NCBI RefSeq assembly: GCF_947503125.1
Contig: NZ_CANNCR010000005.1
Coordinates: forward strand, 1-64,000
Origin: an uncultured Metabacillus sp.
GTDB taxonomy: Bacteria; Bacillota; Bacilli; Bacillales; Bacillaceae
DNA length: 64,000 nucleotides
Direction of reading: 5' to 3'
The position numbers and the translations under genes are program-made. Under the pieces are notes generated by a model, which worked only from the letters and a program-made list of their open reading frames with translations, did not search any database and was not told where the DNA came from. This document shows positions 56,799 to 64,000 of the stretch, one piece after another. Within the stretch, counting starts at the first letter, position 1. Each line of letters starts with the position of its first letter.

Positions 56799-57923
56799 CT
56801 ACATATATAAAGCAGCTAAAAAGATCCCTTTGCTTTTACGATAAATGTCATCAAATTGGGAAAACGGCAATGGATTAACACCAAACCCCAATTCTACTGT
56901 ATATCCTGGCTTTCTCCAGTCATTTACATACCAATCCCTGAAACCGGCATGACTGTCAATATCCCTAACAGCCTTATAGCCGCTTAGCCTTTCAAATTCA
57001 TTGACAATGTTCTCTGCCTCTTCAGGTTCTCTTCTTAAATAGCCCCAATAAATTTCCTCACCTTGGGTATGAAAAGCAAGCACACGATCGAACTGGCGCT
57101 TCCTAACAAGGTTTGCCAAGGCAATCGCTTCAGGCTCTGTTAAAGGAGCATCTCCAGGGTAATCACGAGGTGCTGGTGATTTAGGTATTTTTCGCTCTTT
57201 TTCAATTTCCCAATTAACAGGATATTGATTATTTAAATCAATTCCCCTTATATTTGCTTTCCATTGTGAGAAATCTCGGCTGTTGTTATTGATCTCAAGA
57301 ACAGAGGCTTGGAATGACGATTGATCAGGTAATCCATTCAGCACTAAATCAACACCATCAGGATTTACCATTGGTACAAAAGAAATGGTTGTAGCATGAT
57401 ACAAGGATAAACAATTAAGATCTTCAAATTTCTCCCCGCTGACTAGTGCTTGTAAATAATCACCCAGCCAGTGCATCATAATACTCGTTGTAATCCATTC
57501 ATTCGCATGAAATGAACCATTCATATGCACTTTTTTTATCCCTCTGCCTATTGTTAGCTCAATAATTGGGCTGCCTAATACACTATACCCTATAATCTCC
57601 TTTTTCATAAATGGATACATTAATAAAAGCCGGTCAATCTCTTTGAATAACCCTTTAGAATCATAAGGCTTCTTTGTATTAAGAATTGTATCATGCCCGC
57701 TGTCATCCTGCACCATTGTCGCTGGTTTGTTCATAAGATCTACAAATTCACTTCTTTCAAGCTTCAAACCAGATTGAGAAGGGATCTTGATATGTGTATT
57801 TGCTTCAATTATACCTGTTTCAAGCTCTATTGTTCCATTACTATCTATAATTAGTTCTTTAGCAATACATAAGTGATTAGCAAGCCGTTCAAGCGAGAGT
57901 TCTTTCCTCGTACTTATGATCAT
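56799..57923 (-). CDS. yqgT: M14 zinc carboxypeptidase YqgT
   Basis: 374 aa. The N-terminal 55 residues resemble a degenerate LysM-like segment. The M14 domain has the zinc motif FHANEW (HxxE), third ligand in AFHTQGEEIYW and catalytic Glu in YTVELGFGVNPLP. Relatives are gamma-D-glutamyl-meso-diaminopimelate peptidases that cut peptidoglycan peptides. No signal peptide is seen, so a role in wall-peptide recycling is likely. Confidence 0.92.
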   Translation of the reverse strand: MIISTRKELSLERLANHLCIAKELIIDSNGTIELETGIIEANTHIKIPSQSGLKLERSEFVDLMNKPATMVQDDSGHDTILNTKKPYDSKGLFKEIDRLLLMYPFMKKEIIGYSVLGSPIIELTIGRGIKKVHMNGSFHANEWITTSIMMHWLGDYLQALVSGEKFEDLNCLSLYHATTISFVPMVNPDGVDLVLNGLPDQSSFQASVLEINNNSRDFSQWKANIRGIDLNNQYPVNWEIEKERKIPKSPAPRDYPGDAPLTEPEAIALANLVRKRQFDRVLAFHTQGEEIYWGYLRREPEEAENIVNEFERLSGYKAVRDIDSHAGFRDWYVNDWRKPGYTVELGFGVNPLPFSQFDDIYRKSKGIFLAALYM

Positions 57924-58007
57924 TATAACTTCTCCCTCCTAATAGCCCATTTATGATTAGTTTATGTAGAAAGAGATGGAATGTTGATATCATGAAAAGT
58001 TAAAACA

Positions 58008-58075
58008 AAAGCTTAACACCTTGAACAGCCCCGACCTCGAGGCGTTAGACGCTGTAGGTGGATGCCGAAGCGCTT
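58008..58075. repeat. Dispersed intergenic repeat, copy C, short
   Basis: About 68 nt between yqgT and yqgS. It shares CACCTTGAACAGCCCCGA-type sequence with copy B (CCTTGAACAG identical) and ends AAGCGCTT. GCGTTAGACGC in the centre is a small hairpin. It appears to be a shortened or diverged family member. Confidence 0.5.
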
Positions 58076-58118
58076 ATCCTCAGATTAGAGCCATTCATAA
58101 ACTCCTTATAAACAACAA

Positions 58119-58159
58119 AAAAGCTGACTTGAAGAACATCTTGCTTTCAAGTCAACTTT
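58119..58159 (-). terminator. Terminator after yqgS
   Basis: AAAGCTGACTTGAA (58119-58132) pairs with TTCAAGTCAACTTT (58146-58159), one mismatch. It lies just after the yqgS stop, with a U-rich end on the minus strand. Confidence 0.75.
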
Positions 58160-58164
58160 AAAGG

Positions 58165-60069
58165 TTATTTTGATTCTGTTGTTGATGTTTTTTGCTCAGC
58201 ATCTTCAGCTTCGGCTTCTTTACCATAGAAACGTAGCAGATCGCCATAAATGATTTCATCAGAATAATTAAGCTCTTGCTTTGCTTTCTCCATATACGGA
58301 TCGCAAACAGCTAAATCTGTTTCTTCACCAGTTGCCTTATCATAGCATACTCCGCGAGTATAGACATTGTTTTCTGTAATAAAGCTTCCGTCTCTTAGTA
58401 CCGTAAATGAAAGTTTATCATCTGAGAATACATCGGTACCGAATTGAATTTGTTCACTAGTATCAATTCCAAGCAAGCTCATGATCGTTGGTCTGATATC
58501 GATTTGACCAGCAACCTTTGAGAAGGTTTGTGGGTTTTTATCTGTCACGCCAGGGATATGCACAATAAATGGTACCCTTTGTAATTGAATGGTTTCAAAT
58601 GGCGTAATTTCTTTCCCCAGGAATTTTTCCATTGCAACATTATGGTTCTCAGAGATTCCGTAATGGTCACCATATAAAATGATTATTGAGTTTTCATACA
58701 CATCTGTTTGCTTTAATTTATCGAAGAAATGTTTAACAGCTTCATCCATATATCGTACTGTTGGGATGTACTGATTTAATGTTTTACTATTCGAGTCAAA
58801 TTCTTCAATCATTTTATCCTCTTCACCTAATTCAAATGGGAAGTGGTTTGTTAAGGTAATCAGTCTTGTATAAAATGGCTGTGGAAGCTCATCGATATGT
58901 TGAACGGTTTGCTCCATAAAATCGATATCTTTTAATCCCCAACCGACTGAATTTTCTTCAGTAACCTCATAATCATTCACATCATAGAAACGGTCATAGC
59001 CTAAAGTCTCATACATAATGTCGCGATTCCAGAAGCTTTTATTGTTCGCATGGAAAATCGATGAGTAATATCCATAATCCTTTAAAATCTCTGGGCTAGC
59101 TGTGTACTCATTGCTGCTATTGGTAAAATAAACTGCACCGCGACCTAATGGATAAAGAGAGTTATCAACAATAAATTCGGAATCTGACGTTTTACCTTGA
59201 CCGGTTTGATGATAAAAATTTTCAAAATAATAACTTTCTTTAATTAGATCATTTAAAAACGGCGTAATTTCTTGACCATTTAATTTTTCATTGATCACAA
59301 AGTTTTGCAGTGATTCTAATGAAAGTAAAATAACGTTTCTTCCTTCAGCAATACCGTTCAAATCCTGTGAAGGTTCTTTACGGTTTGCATTGACATAGTT
59401 CTCAATCTCAGTAAGGCTATTGCTATCGGCTAAAGCACGTTGAGCCGAAGTTTTCGATTGTAAAATGACATCGTAAATATGAAAGTTGAACACACTAATA
59501 TTTTTTACAAGCATTTCACGGTCAAAGGAACGAGTTAACAATTGTGGACGCTCTGTTTCGGCTAATCCAAGATTAAAGAAGAAGACAGCTGCAACTAATA
59601 AGAAGTATGCCGATCTTTCTTTTCTTGTTAGTTGTGATGAAGATTTAAAAGTTGGCTTTTTTAATAACCAGAATAATACGGCAATGTCAACAAACATTAA
59701 GAGGTCTGTCGGCAAAAATAAACCGCTTATACTGCTCCCTAAATCTCCCATATTGCTTGTCTGAAATAAAACAGGAATGGTTAAGAAGTCATTGAAGAAG
59801 CGATAGAAAACCATGTTTGCTAATAATAAACCTGTTACAAAAATACTGGCACCGAATATATACCTGTTTCGGTTCTTTTCTTTCATGAATAACCCAACCC
59901 CAAAAATTAACAACAGAAAGCTGATAGGGTTAATGAATAAGATAAATTCTTGGGTAAAGTTTTCAATTTTAATATCGAAGCTAGTTTTATAGACAATATA
60001 TGTTTTGATCCACATGAATAACGTTGCTAATAGCAAGTATGAAATTTTCGAAAAAGATTTCTTACGCAT
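58165..60069 (-). CDS. yqgS: LTA synthase family protein YqgS
   Basis: 634 aa. Five N-terminal membrane helices (within 8-172) carry an extracellular sulfatase-type domain. By LtaS logic the nucleophile is Thr294 in [10 protein letters not shown] and a metal ligand is Glu252 in LSLESLQ, with GDHYGIS later. It polymerises glycerol phosphate from phosphatidylglycerol into lipoteichoic acid or its primer. In B. subtilis YqgS is one of four paralogues; which activity it has here is unknown. The C-terminal tail is acidic. Confidence 0.95.
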   Translation of the reverse strand: MRKKSFSKISYLLLATLFMWIKTYIVYKTSFDIKIENFTQEFILFINPISFLLLIFGVGLFMKEKNRNRYIFGASIFVTGLLLANMVFYRFFNDFLTIPVLFQTSNMGDLGSSISGLFLPTDLLMFVDIAVLFWLLKKPTFKSSSQLTRKERSAYFLLVAAVFFFNLGLAETERPQLLTRSFDREMLVKNISVFNFHIYDVILQSKTSAQRALADSNSLTEIENYVNANRKEPSQDLNGIAEGRNVILLSLESLQNFVINEKLNGQEITPFLNDLIKESYYFENFYHQTGQGKTSDSEFIVDNSLYPLGRGAVYFTNSSNEYTASPEILKDYGYYSSIFHANNKSFWNRDIMYETLGYDRFYDVNDYEVTEENSVGWGLKDIDFMEQTVQHIDELPQPFYTRLITLTNHFPFELGEEDKMIEEFDSNSKTLNQYIPTVRYMDEAVKHFFDKLKQTDVYENSIIILYGDHYGISENHNVAMEKFLGKEITPFETIQLQRVPFIVHIPGVTDKNPQTFSKVAGQIDIRPTIMSLLGIDTSEQIQFGTDVFSDDKLSFTVLRDGSFITENNVYTRGVCYDKATGEETDLAVCDPYMEKAKQELNYSDEIIYGDLLRFYGKEAEAEDAEQKTSTTESK

Positions 60070-60405
60070 CCAAATACCTCCTCATCCCTTGGAACAATCG
60101 CACTTACACTCTCTAATATCTCTAATGTAATTTTTTCCATATATTAGTCAGCACCAAATAACTAAATCATATCTTAATACTTCTTTTACAAAAAATCAAT
60201 CATTTTTAACATTACCCCAACAATAGCATGCTAGAATTATAATGTTTAGCTTATTCTTTTTACCCTACTATTAGACGTATGAAACCTTAAAAAGTTTCGT
60301 TGGTGTTAAAGTTAAAAAATTCAGAAAACTATTATCGACATATTGAGATATTTATGTGCATCTACAACATCCTTTGGAACTTTGGAATTTCATATTTCAA
60401 TGAAC
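60070..60405 (-). other. Non-coding gap before yqgS
   Basis: AT-rich gap of over 300 nt between the glcK terminator and yqgS. It presumably carries the yqgS promoter; nothing else recognised. Confidence 0.4.
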
Positions 60406-60438
60406 AAAAGGAGCACCCTGTCGTTAGAGGCTCCTTTT
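60406..60438. terminator. Terminator after glcK
   Basis: AAAAGGAGC (60406-60414) and GCTCCTTTT (60430-60438) pair perfectly with loop of 15 nt. It ends the minus-strand glcK transcript; A- and T-runs on both sides would allow either direction. Confidence 0.8.
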
Positions 60439-60461
60439 TATTATCCCGAATTAGTCATTGT

Positions 60462-61424
60462 TTATTTATCAGTTAGCTTAGTTTTTGCTAACCATGCACC
60501 ACCAATTACCCCGGCATCATTCCCTAATGTTGCAATTGCGATTGTGGCAGCATCGCCTACTCTTGGGAATGCAAAGCGTTTAAAATAATGCTCCACTTTG
60601 TTTATTAATTGATCTCCTGCCTTCGATACTCCACCGCCAATAACGATTTTTTCAGGATTTAAGCCATTCGATATATTCGCTAGCATTAAACCTAGATGAT
60701 ATGTAACATAATCAATAATTTCCTCTGCTACCTCATCACCCTGCCCAAGTGCATCAAAAACATCCTTTGAAGTTAATTCAGATTGGTTTAGTTTATGTAA
60801 AACACTTTCTTTGTCAGTTGAAGCTAACTTTTCCTTAGCCACTCTCACAATTCCAGTTGCCGAAGCAATCGTCTCAATACAACCGTTCTTTCCGCAATTG
60901 CATGGTGCGCCTCCTTCTGGCACAACTGTGATATGGCCAATTTCACCACCAGCGCCGTTTACACCATGAATGACCTCACCATTTGCGATAAGACCTCCAC
61001 CTACACCTGTTCCAAGTGTGACACAGATTAAGTCTTTTGCACCATCTCCAGCACCCTTCCACATTTCACCAATTGCTGCTATATTTGCATCATTATCAAT
61101 AACAGCAGGAAGTCCTGTTTCCATTTCGAGATGATCTCTTAGAGGATAATCTTTCCAACCTAAGTTTACAGTTTCATAAATAAGTCCGCTTTCTAGGTTA
61201 ACCGGTCCAGGAGCACCCATTCCAATGCCTGAAAGCTTTGATTTCGGGTACCCGAGTTCTTCCAACTTCGTATCAATTGCTTTTGCAATATCTGTCGTAA
61301 TTTCTTTACCAGTTTTGTCTGTAGGAATCTCCCACTTTTCTACAATTTCTCCATAATAATTAATAAATGCCATTTTAATTGTCGTTCCACCTAAATCAAT
61401 ACCAACTAACCATTTTTCATTCAA
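60462..61424 (-). CDS. glcK: Glucokinase (ROK family)
   Basis: 320 aa from TTG 61424 behind AAGGTGA, giving [13 protein letters not shown] as in B. subtilis GlcK; GTG 61433 is possible. It phosphorylates glucose with ATP. ATP loop [10 protein letters not shown], glucose-site END/NDAN and EIGHITV, and the ROK zinc motif CNCGKNGC are present. It equals YqgR and is followed in the cluster by yqgS. Confidence 0.96.
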   Translation of the reverse strand: MNEKWLVGIDLGGTTIKMAFINYYGEIVEKWEIPTDKTGKEITTDIAKAIDTKLEELGYPKSKLSGIGMGAPGPVNLESGLIYETVNLGWKDYPLRDHLEMETGLPAVIDNDANIAAIGEMWKGAGDGAKDLICVTLGTGVGGGLIANGEVIHGVNGAGGEIGHITVVPEGGAPCNCGKNGCIETIASATGIVRVAKEKLASTDKESVLHKLNQSELTSKDVFDALGQGDEVAEEIIDYVTYHLGLMLANISNGLNPEKIVIGGGVSKAGDQLINKVEHYFKRFAFPRVGDAATIAIATLGNDAGVIGGAWLAKTKLTDK

Positions 61425-61579
61425 CAAAATCACCTTTTTCTACTATTATATATGCTTTTCGTAACCGTTTTCATTTGAGCTATTTTTACCTATCTTTTTA
61501 ATATAAAATGTAGGATTCCTTATCATGAGGATAGGTATCTAGTCATGTCATATGACGAACGAATTACGTTTTTACTAAA

Positions 61580-61774
61580 TTAACCTTTTAGTCTTTGAAC
61601 TTCCTGTCTTAACAAAAGAATGGCCATTTGGAAGTCCTTTGGATCAATCAGATTTGATTCGTATAGCTGCCGTAATTCCTCTTCCATTAATTCTAAATCA
61701 GCGATTCGATCCCCAATATAAATGATCGTTCCAAATTTTTTTAGAAGCTGTTGTACATCGTAAACTGTTTTCAT
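61580..61774 (-). CDS. yqgQ: YqgQ family protein (DUF910)
   Basis: 64 aa all-helical protein (MKTVYDVQQLLKKFGTIIYI; LELMEEELRQLYES). It matches YqgQ, a small three-helix fold that may bind single-stranded nucleic acid. It lies upstream of glcK, with a 155-nt gap. Confidence 0.9.
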   Translation of the reverse strand: MKTVYDVQQLLKKFGTIIYIGDRIADLELMEEELRQLYESNLIDPKDFQMAILLLRQEVQRLKG

Positions 61775-61995
61775 CTAATCACCTGCTTCCATTTGTCTTT
61801 CCTATTTCGCATTAATTTGGAATCGTTTCATTCCGCTAAAGAATGTAGCTCCTTCTTTAAAGTATAAAGGAATTGCACCCTGCGTCAAGAAAACGTTTTT
61901 TATTTTAAAACTTTTTAAAAATTATTGCTTTTTTAATTCAAGGTTTATATGTATTACTTAACAATTGAGTTAATGATAATTAAAACAAAACAAAT

Positions 61996-62035
61996 AAAGC
62001 TGTCTCAAAAAGGTCAGAGCCTTTTGAAACAGCTT
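61996..62035 (-). terminator. Terminator after SpoVAF-like gene
   Basis: Stem 61996-62013 with 62018-62035 (AAAGCTGTCTCAAAA / TTTTGAAACAGCTTT, one mismatch). It lies just after the stop codon at 62047, with A/T runs. It resembles the terminator after yqgG-side gene yqhG at 46238. The remaining gap 61775-61995 shows no gene. Confidence 0.8.
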
Positions 62036-62046
62036 TAACTTTATTA

Positions 62047-63510
62047 TTATCTATCTGGATCCTTAGGATGTAAAAATGGGGGACGTCTGTTTTTTAAGGG
62101 CATTGGAGCTCTTAATAAAACATCTCTCATTCCTCGATAATTAAATGGGATTAATGGATAAAGATATGGTACGTTAAATGATTTCATCCGTGCAAGCATA
62201 ATCAGCCAGCAGGTGATTCCAGCAACAAAGCCAATAACCCCTAGCCATGCTGTAAAGAGCAAAAGAATAATTCGAAACATCCGATTTGCGAGACCAAGCT
62301 CATAGCTTGGTGTTGCAAACGTACCAATTGCGGCGATCGATAAATAAAGGACAACCTCGTATGTTAAAAGACCAACCTCAACTGCTACCTGACCAATCAT
62401 TAAAGCGGCGACTAATCCTAAAGCAGTAGCTAATGACGACGGTGTATGGATTGCTGCCATCCTTAGCACATCAATCCCAATCTCCACGAGCAAAAATTGG
62501 ATTAGCAGGGGAATTTGTCCTTTAACATTAACCCCGATAAAATCCATTCCTGGTGGTAACAACTCTGGATTTATCGCAAATAAATACCATAGGGGCAAAA
62601 GAAAAAGCGAGGCCCAGACGCCTATAAAACGTACAATCCGTAAGTAAGCTCCAACTACTGGCTTATTTCGATATTCTTCAACATGCTGAAGATGATGCCA
62701 AAAGGTTGTTGGTGTAATGATGGCGCTTGGTGAACCATCGACAAAAATAATCACATGCCCTTCGTACAAATGGGCTGCAGCGGTATCAGGCCTTTCCGTG
62801 TACCGAACCATTGGATAAGGGTTTAAATGCCTGCCAGCAATAAATTCTTCTATCGTTTTCTCTCCCATCGGCAATCCGTCAGTATCGATTGCTTTGAGCG
62901 ATTTTTTAAGATCCTCGACATGATCTAAATCAGCAATATCTTCTAAATAACAAATAACCACATCAGTCTTAGAGCGTCTGCCAACCTGCATGTATTCCAT
63001 TCGCAAAGAACGGTCTCTTATTCTTCTTCTTGTTAAGGCAGTGTTAAAAACGATTGTTTCCACATAACCATCTCTGGAGCCGCGTACTACCCGCTCCATA
63101 TCAGGCTCTTCCGGACCTCTGACTGGATATGTTCTGGCATCAATTAAGATGACTTCGTCAATCCCATCAACAACTAGTGCGGTTGGGCCTGCTAAGACTG
63201 TATGAACAATTGAATTTAAATCATTTATTTTTTCTATTTCAACATATGGAATATATGTTTTTAAAAGCTTATCAAGTGTGTTTTCCTCAAGCTGCTCTGG
63301 CTCAAGCCGTGATAAATATTTCATTAAATAATGTAGAATATCATCCTTCACAAAGCCATCAACCATGAATAATGCCATTTTTCGTCCAGCATATTCAAGA
63401 TCGAGGCGAATTACATCAAAGCTTTTTTTAACACCTAAACGTTCAGACAAATAATCGATATTTTCCTGAAAGTCTTTTGAAACGTATTTCTTTTCTCCCT
63501 CATATGTCAT
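62047..63510 (-). CDS. SpoVAF-type spore germination protein (GerA family)
   Basis: 487 aa. A soluble N-terminal domain (about 1-270, with VDGIDEVILIDARTYPVRGPEEPD and RGSRDGYVETIVFNTAL in pieces) is followed by four to five membrane helices (about 295-450) and a Pro/Arg-rich tail. This is the A-subunit architecture of GerA receptors. Length and N-terminus fit SpoVAF, which with FigP forms an ion channel that amplifies germination. It stands alone here, without B or C receptor subunits or spoVA genes. It could also be an unpaired GerA-type A subunit. Confidence 0.88.
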   Translation of the reverse strand: MTYEGEKKYVSKDFQENIDYLSERLGVKKSFDVIRLDLEYAGRKMALFMVDGFVKDDILHYLMKYLSRLEPEQLEENTLDKLLKTYIPYVEIEKINDLNSIVHTVLAGPTALVVDGIDEVILIDARTYPVRGPEEPDMERVVRGSRDGYVETIVFNTALTRRRIRDRSLRMEYMQVGRRSKTDVVICYLEDIADLDHVEDLKKSLKAIDTDGLPMGEKTIEEFIAGRHLNPYPMVRYTERPDTAAAHLYEGHVIIFVDGSPSAIITPTTFWHHLQHVEEYRNKPVVGAYLRIVRFIGVWASLFLLPLWYLFAINPELLPPGMDFIGVNVKGQIPLLIQFLLVEIGIDVLRMAAIHTPSSLATALGLVAALMIGQVAVEVGLLTYEVVLYLSIAAIGTFATPSYELGLANRMFRIILLLFTAWLGVIGFVAGITCWLIMLARMKSFNVPYLYPLIPFNYRGMRDVLLRAPMPLKNRRPPFLHPKDPDR

Positions 63511-63690
63511 AAGATGTCTCCATTTCGTAACACAATTTGTTACTCATCCTAGACGAATAAATGGAAAAACATACCTTGAATAACGATTTTGTTTTGTTCT
63601 TTTTGTTAAGATAAAAATTAATGTTTAATCATATTTTAAATGGATTTCTCATACATTTTATCAACCTGTCCTACGTTGGAGTTGATGCAA

Positions 63691-64000
63691 ATGCAGCCAA
63701 AATGGATCTTTCTTCTATTATTAGCCTTTATAACCTCAGGTTTTCTTTATGCTTATTATCATGGGAAATCGGTTCGTGAGAGCATTATTTTTTTCCCAAT
63801 CGATGACTCAGTAAACTTCGAAAAAGCTTCTACTTCACTTCAATTTGTTGGAAAAAAAGATGCTGACGAATATACCATTGAATGGGAAGTTACCTCAATT
63901 ACTAATAAAAAAATCTTTTTAAGACAAGATATTTCATTGTTATTTGCAGATGGTAAATTGCTGGATACTCTTTCTGAGTGGGAGGATCAAAGCCAAAAGC
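63691..64000 (+). CDS. Membrane-anchored protein, cut by window edge
   Basis: Open frame of 103 codons continuing past the right edge. Start ATG 63691 lies 9 nt after GGAG; ATG 63685 is in frame but too close to that site. An N-terminal membrane helix (about 4-23) is followed by an extracellular part (YHGKSVRESIIFFPIDDS; DEYTIEWEVTSITNKKIFLR). I do not recognise the family. It is divergent from the SpoVAF-like gene. Confidence 0.75.
   Translation, partial: MQPKWIFLLLLAFITSGFLYAYYHGKSVRESIIFFPIDDSVNFEKASTSLQFVGKKDADEYTIEWEVTSITNKKIFLRQDISLLFADGKLLDTLSEWEDQSQK

Noticed and set aside
1-64000. CRISPR array, toxin-antitoxin pair, restriction or phage-defence island
   Set aside because: No regularly spaced repeats and no such gene families were seen; nearly all genes are conserved Bacillaceae core genes.

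Overview
The window is AT-rich chromosomal DNA from an endospore-forming member of the Bacillaceae. Evidence is a complete spoIIIA operon, spo0A, spoIVB, a SpoVAF-type germination protein, a comG operon, sinI/sinR, and B. subtilis-like order of many yqh/yqg genes. Protein sequences are clearly related to but not identical with B. subtilis, so this is another genus or species of the family; I cannot name it from sequence alone.

Layout. 1-350: left edge with a remnant of a tyrosine recombinase. 351-5204 (all minus): spo0A, spoIVB, recN, argR/ahrC. 5592-15022 (minus): tlyA, dxs, ispA, xseB, xseA, folD, nusB, yqhY, accC, accB, i.e. isoprenoid, DNA repair, one-carbon and fatty-acid precursor genes. 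15546-20901 (minus): spoIIIAH to spoIIIAA, the forespore-mother cell channel. 20991-24250 (minus): yqhV, efp, papA, aroQ, yqhR; then yqhQ and yqhP (plus) and yqhO (minus). 27143-32747 (minus): a five-gene peptide ABC transporter set between yqhO and mntR. 33201-37646 (minus): mntR, a B12-dependent ribonucleotide reductase (nrdJ) preceded by two NrdR-box-like palindromes, lipM. 37830-43440: yqhL, a MerR-like coiled-coil gene, and the glycine cleavage operon gcvT-gcvPA-gcvPB behind a tandem glycine riboswitch. 43713-47272 (plus): yqhH, yqhG, then sinI-sinR. 47388-52965: small genes, aroK and comGA-GG (minus). 53192-64000: tRNA-Gln, a dispersed repeat, yqgY to yqgQ, a SpoVAF-like gene and a gene cut by the right edge.

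Most notable: the leader of sinI carries a sequence that fits the c-di-GMP-I (GEMM-I) riboswitch aptamer. This would link c-di-GMP directly to the SinI/SinR biofilm switch. The tapA-sipW-tasA matrix operon, which sits next to sinR in B. subtilis, is absent from this locus. Other points are a spoIIIAD gene with no standard start codon, a comGF gene whose pilin-type N-terminus lies out of frame with the nearest ATG, a hexapeptide repeat in SpoIIIAH, and a dispersed intergenic repeat, one copy of which is interrupted by a second small hairpin element.

Comparisons with B. subtilis gene order and with family consensus sequences come from memory; no database search was made.
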